From Cyanobacteriota bacterium (GTDB lineage Bacteria > Cyanobacteriota > Cyanobacteriia > Cyanobacteriales > Microcoleaceae), in assembly GCA_025362325.1 (NCBI GenBank), contig JANYGO010000224.1:1-38303 (forward strand): DNA of 38,303 bases, given 5' to 3'. A program made the position numbers and the translations under genes. This document shows positions 33,840-38,303 of this stretch, in pieces. Positions within the stretch are counted from its first letter, which is position 1. Each line of letters starts with the position of its first letter. A model generated the notes under the pieces. It was given only the letters and a program-made list of their open reading frames with translations, was not told the DNA's origin and did no database searches.

Positions 33840-35228
33840 ATGGTTTCCCCTGCATTCAGTTCTCCTCCTCTGATATTTGCAAAAGCTTTTCCATTTCATT
33901 TAGCATTCCGGAGATGGGAGACTGAAATTGTGCATTTGGGAGATGTTTTAGCTCGGATCTGCCCCGAATTATCTTTAGGAAGTTCGCTCAAGGAACACTT
34001 TCGGATCGAACGGCCGAACGTTCCTCTAGAATTTGACGCCATTCGAGAGCAGTCTCGCTCGATCTTCCTTCTCGAATCACTGCACAGCAAAATGCTGCTC
34101 AAAGGGCAGATGGTTGTGGCCCAAAATCCCGAAGTAATCTTTTTCCTCGGTTCCCCTTGGATCGCAGACTTAGCGGATCTCGCCCCGCTGGGGCTGACTA
34201 TTAACGATTTCGCCCTTCACGATCGGGTAGTTGACTTGCTTTTCTTGTTGCAAGCACAGAAAACTGCCTTAGCGGATGCTAAAAAACTCACTGAGAAATT
34301 AACCAAACAGCGAGCTCAATTGCGATCGGCACTACAGGAAGCAGAACAGGCGGCGAATGCTGTGGCCCAAACCCAACAACTCAAGAAAACTCTGCAAGAA
34401 TTGCAGCAAACCCAAGCGCAACTGATCCAAAGCGCCAAAATGTCGAGCCTCGGTGAACTTGTCGCGGGTGTAGCTCATGAAATCAACAATCCCGTCAATT
34501 TTATTCTAGGCAACCTCGACTGCGCCCGCGACAACATTCAACAGTTGCTGAAACTGATAGAACTCTATCAAAAATACAATCCCGATCCGGCACCGGAAAT
34601 TCTCGCTTATAAAGATGAAATTGAATTTGATTTTTTACATCAAGACTTGCCTAAACTTTGCTCTTCCATGCGGGTAGGCGCTGACCGGATTCGCAAGATC
34701 GTGGTGTCGCTGCGTAATTTTTCTCGCCTAGATGAAGCGGAAATGAAGTTTGTCAATATCCACGAAGGGCTAGATAGTACGCTGCTAATACTGCAAAATC
34801 GGCTCACAGGAAATAATGGCAGGCCGGAAATTGAAGTGATTAAAGAATATGGCGAACTGCCACTTATAGAATGTTATCCAGGACAGCTCAATCAGGTGTT
34901 TGTCAATCTGCTCAGCAATGCAGTAGATGCTTTAGAAATGGGCGCCCGTGAGGGCGGTAGGATTCGGATTCGCACGGAACTTTTGCAGGCGGGCGATCGC
35001 GCCAGAGTGCTAATTGCCGATAACGGGCCGGGATTTGGCACTCTTGTGAGCGATCGAATGTTTGACCCGTTTTTTACCACAAAACCTGTAGGTCAGGGTA
35101 CGGGGTTAGGGCTCTCAATCAGTTACCAGATTGTTGTTTTGAAACATCAGGGGTTGATTCGCGCTATTGGTGTACCCGGTTCCGGGGCGGAGTTTTGCGT
35201 TGAAATTCCGTTGAAGCAAAAAAATTAG
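33840..35228 (+). CDS. H-NOX-associated (HNOBA) sensor histidine kinase
   Basis: The 462-residue protein begins with an HNOBA domain (about 9-140: AFPFHLAFRRWETEIVHLGD), the region that contacts H-NOX proteins. A coiled coil follows (about 142-200), then the phosphoacceptor box GVAHEINNPVNF with His213 and an HATPase_c domain with DNGPGFG and FFTTKPVGQGTGLGLS. No membrane span is seen. It starts seven bases after the H-NOX stop, so translation is probably coupled. In known systems H-NOX bound to NO changes the kinase's autophosphorylation. No response regulator gene follows; the partner must be encoded elsewhere. The kinase core closely resembles that at the C-terminus of the giant kinase (5700-6490). 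Confidence 0.93.
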   Translation: MVSPAFSSPPLIFAKAFPFHLAFRRWETEIVHLGDVLARICPELSLGSSLKEHFRIERPNVPLEFDAIREQSRSIFLLESLHSKMLLKGQMVVAQNPEVIFFLGSPWIADLADLAPLGLTINDFALHDRVVDLLFLLQAQKTALADAKKLTEKLTKQRAQLRSALQEAEQAANAVAQTQQLKKTLQELQQTQAQLIQSAKMSSLGELVAGVAHEINNPVNFILGNLDCARDNIQQLLKLIELYQKYNPDPAPEILAYKDEIEFDFLHQDLPKLCSSMRVGADRIRKIVVSLRNFSRLDEAEMKFVNIHEGLDSTLLILQNRLTGNNGRPEIEVIKEYGELPLIECYPGQLNQVFVNLLSNAVDALEMGAREGGRIRIRTELLQAGDRARVLIADNGPGFGTLVSDRMFDPFFTTKPVGQGTGLGLSISYQIVVLKHQGLIRAIGVPGSGAEFCVEIPLKQKN

Positions 35229-35844
35229 GGCTGGCGCGTTCACAGCCAGCTTTTATAGACTTTTACTTACTCCCAGCAGAATTTCCATAGCACATATTTA
35301 AAAAAAAGTCAAGAATTATTTTAAACAGTAAGTTGCAGCGAATACGGCGATCTAGTTCGGTTATCTCGCATCGCAGCATCTAGGCAGCGAGAAAAATTCA
35401 AGCGATGATAGAACAGAGAGCAAAAACCAGCCCTCGAATTGCATGAGTCTGTTTGGATGAGTCTGTTTGCATGGGTATTGTGAAGTTGAGTTCCAGTTAA
35501 AACTAGCAGGGAATTTAAAACCTTAAGGGAAAATGTAGAATCTTGACCTTAAGACAGAGGTTTTTACCCTTTACGATCCTCAAAATTTGGAATAGTATTG
35601 AGAAAAGTAAACTCTTGCTTCACTTCGCCTTGAACTAGCCGTTAAAGCTAGCGATTTACGGAAAATCGAGGGGGATTACTAGAAAATCAAGCACAAAAGT
35701 AATCCCAAACAAAAAGCTTCTACCGATCGTCACCGAGAAACAGGAGGGGTAACATCCCAGTCGCAGTCTTTATCCCACTTGTAAAAGTGGGACAGGGTAT
35801 CACCAACTTTTTATCTGTTGTTACAAGGAGTGCAATACTCACCC
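35229..35844. other. Leader and promoter region of the sigma factor gene
   Basis: The 616-base stretch has no supported coding sequence. It contains the small hairpin at 35773-35792 close to the sigma gene, and AT-rich sequence. It is long enough for a complex promoter, as expected of a regulated sigma gene. Confidence 0.55.
35773..35792 (+). promoter_or_regulatory. 8-bp hairpin with GTAA tetraloop in the sigma factor leader
   Basis: Arms tcccactt (35773-35780) and aagtggga (35785-35792) enclose GTAA, a GNRA-type tetraloop, 52 bases upstream of the sigma factor ATG. This position and the unusually stable loop suggest an RNA element in the leader rather than a terminator, since no T-run follows. 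Confidence 0.45.
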
Positions 35845-36849
35845 ATGTCCACCACCACCCCCAAAACCAAAACAGTGAAAGCCGATCGCATGGGCACCCG
35901 GCCATACTCCTCAACGGATACGGTTCGTACCTATCTGCACGAAATCGGTCGCGTACCCCTGCTAACCCGAGAAGAAGAGATTGTTTTCGGCAAGCAGGTA
36001 CAGCAAATGATGAAATTAATCGAAGCAAAACAAGCACTTGCTAAAGAATGGCAGCGGGATCTGACGAACGAAGAGTGGGCTGCCGAAATGGAGTTGGCGG
36101 AAGCCGAACTGAACCGGATATTGCAGTTAGGGCGGCGCGCCAAGCAAAAGATGATTGAAGCGAATTTGCGCCTAGTAGTCGCGATCGCCAAAAAATACCA
36201 AAAACGTAACATGGAATTCTTGGATTTAATTCAAGAAGGCACCCTCGGTTTAGAACGAGGAGTAGAAAAATTTGACCCGATGCGCGGATACAAATTTTCT
36301 ACCTATGCGTACTGGTGGATTCGCCAAGCAATCACTCGCGCGATCGCCCAACACGCCCGCACCATTCGATTACCAATTCACATTACCGAAAAACTCAACA
36401 AAATCAAAAAAGTGCAGCGGGAACTCACCCAGCAATTGGGCAGATCTCCCTCGCCTGCGGAAATTGCCACCGCCCTAGAACTGCAACCTTCCCAAATTCG
36501 GGAATACCTGCTGATGGCAAGACATCCAGTTTCTTTGGACTTGCGCGTAGGAGACAACCAAGATACCGAACTGCAAGAACTCTTAGAAGACGAAACAGCA
36601 TCTCCAGACAACTACATTACTTCGGAATTGTTGCGGCAAGACTTGAATACTTTGATCTCAGAACTTACCCCCCAGCAGCGAGATGTGATCGTTCTGCGCT
36701 TCGGTTTGGAAGACGGCACCGAAATGTCGCTGGCGAAAGTCGGAGAACGGCTCAATCTCAGCCGGGAACGGGTGCGGCAGCTAGAACATCAAGCCCTCGC
36801 CCACCTGCGGCGCCGCCAATCTCAAGTCCGAGAATACTTAGCTAGTTAG
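35845..36849 (+). CDS. Group 2 sigma-70 family RNA polymerase sigma factor
   Basis: I prefer the ATG at 35845 (334 residues) to the TTG of the longer frame; AAGGAG lies 14 bases upstream, a rather long gap. Regions are intact: 1.2 (DTVRTYLHEIGRVPLLTREE), 2 with NLRLVVAIAKKYQKR and YAYWWIRQAITRAIAQ, 3 (HITEKLNKIKKVQRELTQQL) and 4.2 with LSRERVRQLEHQALAHLRRR. Lack of a long acidic N-terminal region 1.1 and the overall length fit the non-essential group 2 factors (SigB/SigC/SigD type) of cyanobacteria, active under stress, light or nitrogen change; I cannot decide which one. It is downstream of the H-NOX/kinase pair but separated by 616 bp. A strong terminator follows. Confidence 0.92.
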   Translation: MSTTTPKTKTVKADRMGTRPYSSTDTVRTYLHEIGRVPLLTREEEIVFGKQVQQMMKLIEAKQALAKEWQRDLTNEEWAAEMELAEAELNRILQLGRRAKQKMIEANLRLVVAIAKKYQKRNMEFLDLIQEGTLGLERGVEKFDPMRGYKFSTYAYWWIRQAITRAIAQHARTIRLPIHITEKLNKIKKVQRELTQQLGRSPSPAEIATALELQPSQIREYLLMARHPVSLDLRVGDNQDTELQELLEDETASPDNYITSELLRQDLNTLISELTPQQRDVIVLRFGLEDGTEMSLAKVGERLNLSRERVRQLEHQALAHLRRRQSQVREYLAS

Positions 36850-36854
36850 CTACT

Positions 36855-36894
36855 AAAAGAGTTGAGATTTTCCCCACAATCTCAACTCTTTTTT
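36855..36894 (+). terminator. Rho-independent terminator of the sigma factor gene
   Basis: Arms aaaagagttgagatt (36855-36869) and its exact 15-base complement (36878-36892) with an 8-base loop, followed by Ts. It begins six bases after the stop codon. Confidence 0.92.
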
Positions 36895-37004
36895 GGTACA
36901 GGGGGAAGGATGTTTTTATTTGAGGGGTCGATCTTCAGTTGACAGTTGACCGCTCGACAGTTGACCGCTCGACAGCTTGCCCAGAGCCGGTCGTTGGGAT
37001 GAGG

Positions 37005-37043
37005 GCACTTGACAATCATAAGTCCGAGGATTGAAGCAATGAA
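37005..37043 (+). repeat. Dispersed 39-bp repeat, copy B
   Basis: This copy matches 141-179 (minus strand) at 37 of 39 positions. The two differ only at one G/C and one G/A position. Here too the cagttga heptamer repeat lies just upstream. Confidence 0.75.
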
Positions 37044-37266
37044 TAGTCTGATTTTAATTTCTCGCCTTTAAGGGTGGAGGCTTTAAACCAATTCTTTGGA
37101 GTAAAATTACTCAAAACTAAATTTAGATTAGAGTTGAGGAACCGGGTTGGCGATCGAGACTTCAAGTTAATAGTCAGCGTTCAATTAGATTGCCGGTTTC
37201 TTTAATATTTTTGAAACTGGTAACAGAGGCGCTTCAAGGCAGCTATTTTAAATTTTGGGGTCAGGA

Positions 37267-37764
37267 GTGATTTTAACTTATTTGATATTGACAAGCAGTT
37301 TAGAAGCACTCGCGATCGCGCTTGCCCTCTCGCCTGGTAACTTCAGCATCGCATTCGTCGCACGCCGAGCACAGGACTCGGACATCAAATCCGGCGTTTT
37401 TAGCTCGCAATCCCCCCCAAATCCTGCGCTAGATACCGCTAGCACAGGTTTAGCAGAGGGCGTTTACCTCTACGGCCAATCCAGCAAACCAGATGAAATT
37501 AAAAAAGAATATTTTGTATTTGAAACGCGGCAAAGTAAGGTAATCGGTGCTTTTTACCTACCTCGGTCTACTTTTTACTGTTTTTACGGCACAAGCGAGC
37601 GAAATCAATTAAATTTAACAGTAGTGGACAGTTACGACGGCAGTCGCTCTCCCTACTCCGTCAACCTCCAACAGTATTATCCAATTTCCGCCGTCAGCGA
37701 CAACGACCGGCGCATCTTAGGTATTTGCAAAGCAGCTCACAAAGAGCAAGTGTGGGGAAAATAG
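37267..37764 (+). CDS. Hypothetical exported or membrane-anchored protein
   Basis: I place the start at GTG 37267, with gggg six bases upstream; TTG at 37255 is an alternative. The 165-residue product opens with a hydrophobic stretch (ILTYLILTSSLEALAIALAL), a likely signal peptide. The mature part is polar with GVYLYGQSSKPDEIKKEYF, VIGAFYLPRSTFYCFYG and LNLTVVDSYDGS, and two Cys residues. The segments look like a family found in other cyanobacteria, but I know no function. The next ORF (CHASE4 sensor) starts 98 bp downstream on the same strand. Confidence 0.65.
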   Translation: MILTYLILTSSLEALAIALALSPGNFSIAFVARRAQDSDIKSGVFSSQSPPNPALDTASTGLAEGVYLYGQSSKPDEIKKEYFVFETRQSKVIGAFYLPRSTFYCFYGTSERNQLNLTVVDSYDGSRSPYSVNLQQYYPISAVSDNDRRILGICKAAHKEQVWGK

Positions 37765-37862
37765 CAGAAGACTGGCGCAACGCCAGCAGTCAGAGTTCAG
37801 GAAACAGCGGTAAAATTGCTCCTGAGTTGAGAATTTCGGACGGACACCACACAAACGGCAAG

Positions 37863-38168
37863 ATGAAACTGCGTCGGAAAACACTATCGATAGTTGGGAT
37901 TACCATCGCTGGACTGACTGGCATTCTGTATGCCGCCTCCTCAAGCATCCTTTTAGGCAGCCTTGTCAAAGCCGAGGAACAAGAAGCCACACAAGTTGTC
38001 AAGGGAGTGCTCAGCGTGTTCGGGCAAACCGCAGACGATTTCAACTCGCGCTTTGCCGACTGGTCAGCCTGGGATGACACCTACGCTTTCATCCAAAACG
38101 GTAACAAAGAATTCATCGCCTCCAATTTGATTCCCGAAGGACTGGCTAATGTGAGAGTTAACATATAG
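37863..38168 (+). pseudogene. Truncated CHASE4-domain membrane sensor
   Basis: From the ATG at 37863 the frame reads a basic N-terminus and a membrane span (LSIVGITIAGLTGILYA). The first part of a CHASE4 extracellular sensor domain follows (VLSVFGQTADDFNSRFADWS, then AWDDTYAF and EFIASNLIPEGLANVRVN). It then stops at a TAG (38166-38168) after only about 101 residues. Normal CHASE4 sensors continue with the rest of this domain, a second span and cytosolic output domains. The sequence after 38160 does not continue it in any frame I examined, so an inserted element or deletion is likely. The longer frame from 37725 starts inside the preceding gene and is not used. Confidence 0.75.
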
Positions 38169-38303
38169 CATTTCTTAGAAAGATGAGGTATAATATAACT
38201 GACTTAAACGGAGTGAAAAATATAGAACCTCAAAATGTTATACAGCTCTAATTAAATGGGGCGCTCTTCGAGCAGTAGTCCCTCGACCCGCAGCAGTCAC
38301 TCT
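38163..38303 (+). other. Sequence beyond the break of the CHASE4 gene, possibly a mobile element end
   Basis: The 141 bases to the window end lack any CHASE4 homology. They contain a perfect TATAAT (38189-38194), a short AT-rich leader and GC-rich sequence from about 38258. No transposase reading frame begins before the window ends. An insertion sequence is possible but not shown. Confidence 0.3.

Larger units (their letters stand above)
36850..37266. other. Intergenic region with heptamer and dispersed repeats
   Basis: After the terminator lie cagttgac units (about 36937-36975, cagttgaccgctcga repeated) and the 39-bp repeat at 37005-37043. The rest holds the leader of the following gene. 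No gene is supported. Confidence 0.6.

Noticed and set aside
36315-36845. 176-codon plus-strand ORF overlapping the sigma factor gene
   Set aside because: Shadow frame of the sigma factor coding sequence, rich in Arg/Pro/Ser, with no motif.

Overview
The window reads as chromosomal DNA of a filamentous, non-heterocystous cyanobacterium of the Microcoleus/Oscillatoria type. Support for this: HIP1 palindromes (GCGATCGC, for example at 492-499, 536-543, 3185-3192 and 37312-37319); cyanobacterium-typical families (DUF2605 + DUF2973, DUF3285, DUF4058, DICT-domain kinase, the serine/threonine-kinase/AAA/histidine-kinase giant); and abundant heptamer tandem repeats and short palindromic elements between genes. 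The genus is an inference from style, not a search result.

Layout. 1-616 is gene-free. 617-6496 is one giant signalling gene (Ser/Thr kinase - AAA ATPase/helical repeats - GAF - PAS - histidine kinase, 1,960 codons) broken only by two in-frame TAA codons at 2114 and 3689, with no frame change. Convergent to it is a DICT-GAF histidine kinase (6591-8585, minus). After a 0.8 kb region with hairpins comes a long minus-strand block: fasciclin protein, MBL-fold protein with a lost metal motif, trpG, dgkA, ybeY, DUF3285, three tandem DUF4058 paralogues and thrS. On the plus strand follow the DUF2605/DUF2973 pair. A cobalamin-binding-type protein and a GT39-like membrane glycosyltransferase with C-terminal TPRs lie on the minus strand, then tRNA-Phe(GAA) on the plus strand. 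A membrane-anchored SsuA/TauA-like binding protein is divergent from a CadD-family transporter. 

26.0-27.25 kb is a decayed stretch containing a degenerate DNA-methyltransferase 3' remnant, a 108-bp MITE-like element with TA target duplication, an 18-bp hairpin and a possible 57-aa ORF. Then come ribBA, a pentapeptide-repeat protein, a 0.42-kb inverted pair of heptamer-repeat arrays, a HerA/DUF87-like ATPase, an H-NOX + HNOBA-histidine-kinase operon, a group 2 sigma factor, a hypothetical secreted/anchored protein, and a CHASE4 sensor cut off after about 100 residues near the window end.

Functional themes. Four sensor proteins (giant STK-HK, DICT-HK, H-NOX/HK, truncated CHASE4) and a group 2 sigma factor make this a signalling-rich segment interspersed with housekeeping genes (thrS, trpG, ybeY, ribBA, tRNA-Phe). 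The H-NOX/HK pair is a probable NO- or O2-responsive two-component input. The sequence also shows repeat traffic: the same repeat-derived peptide (SAASNVRDVTD) sits in frame inside both the glycosyltransferase and RibBA, and a 39-bp repeat recurs in opposite orientation at both ends of the window. No CRISPR array, rRNA or intact transposase gene was seen.
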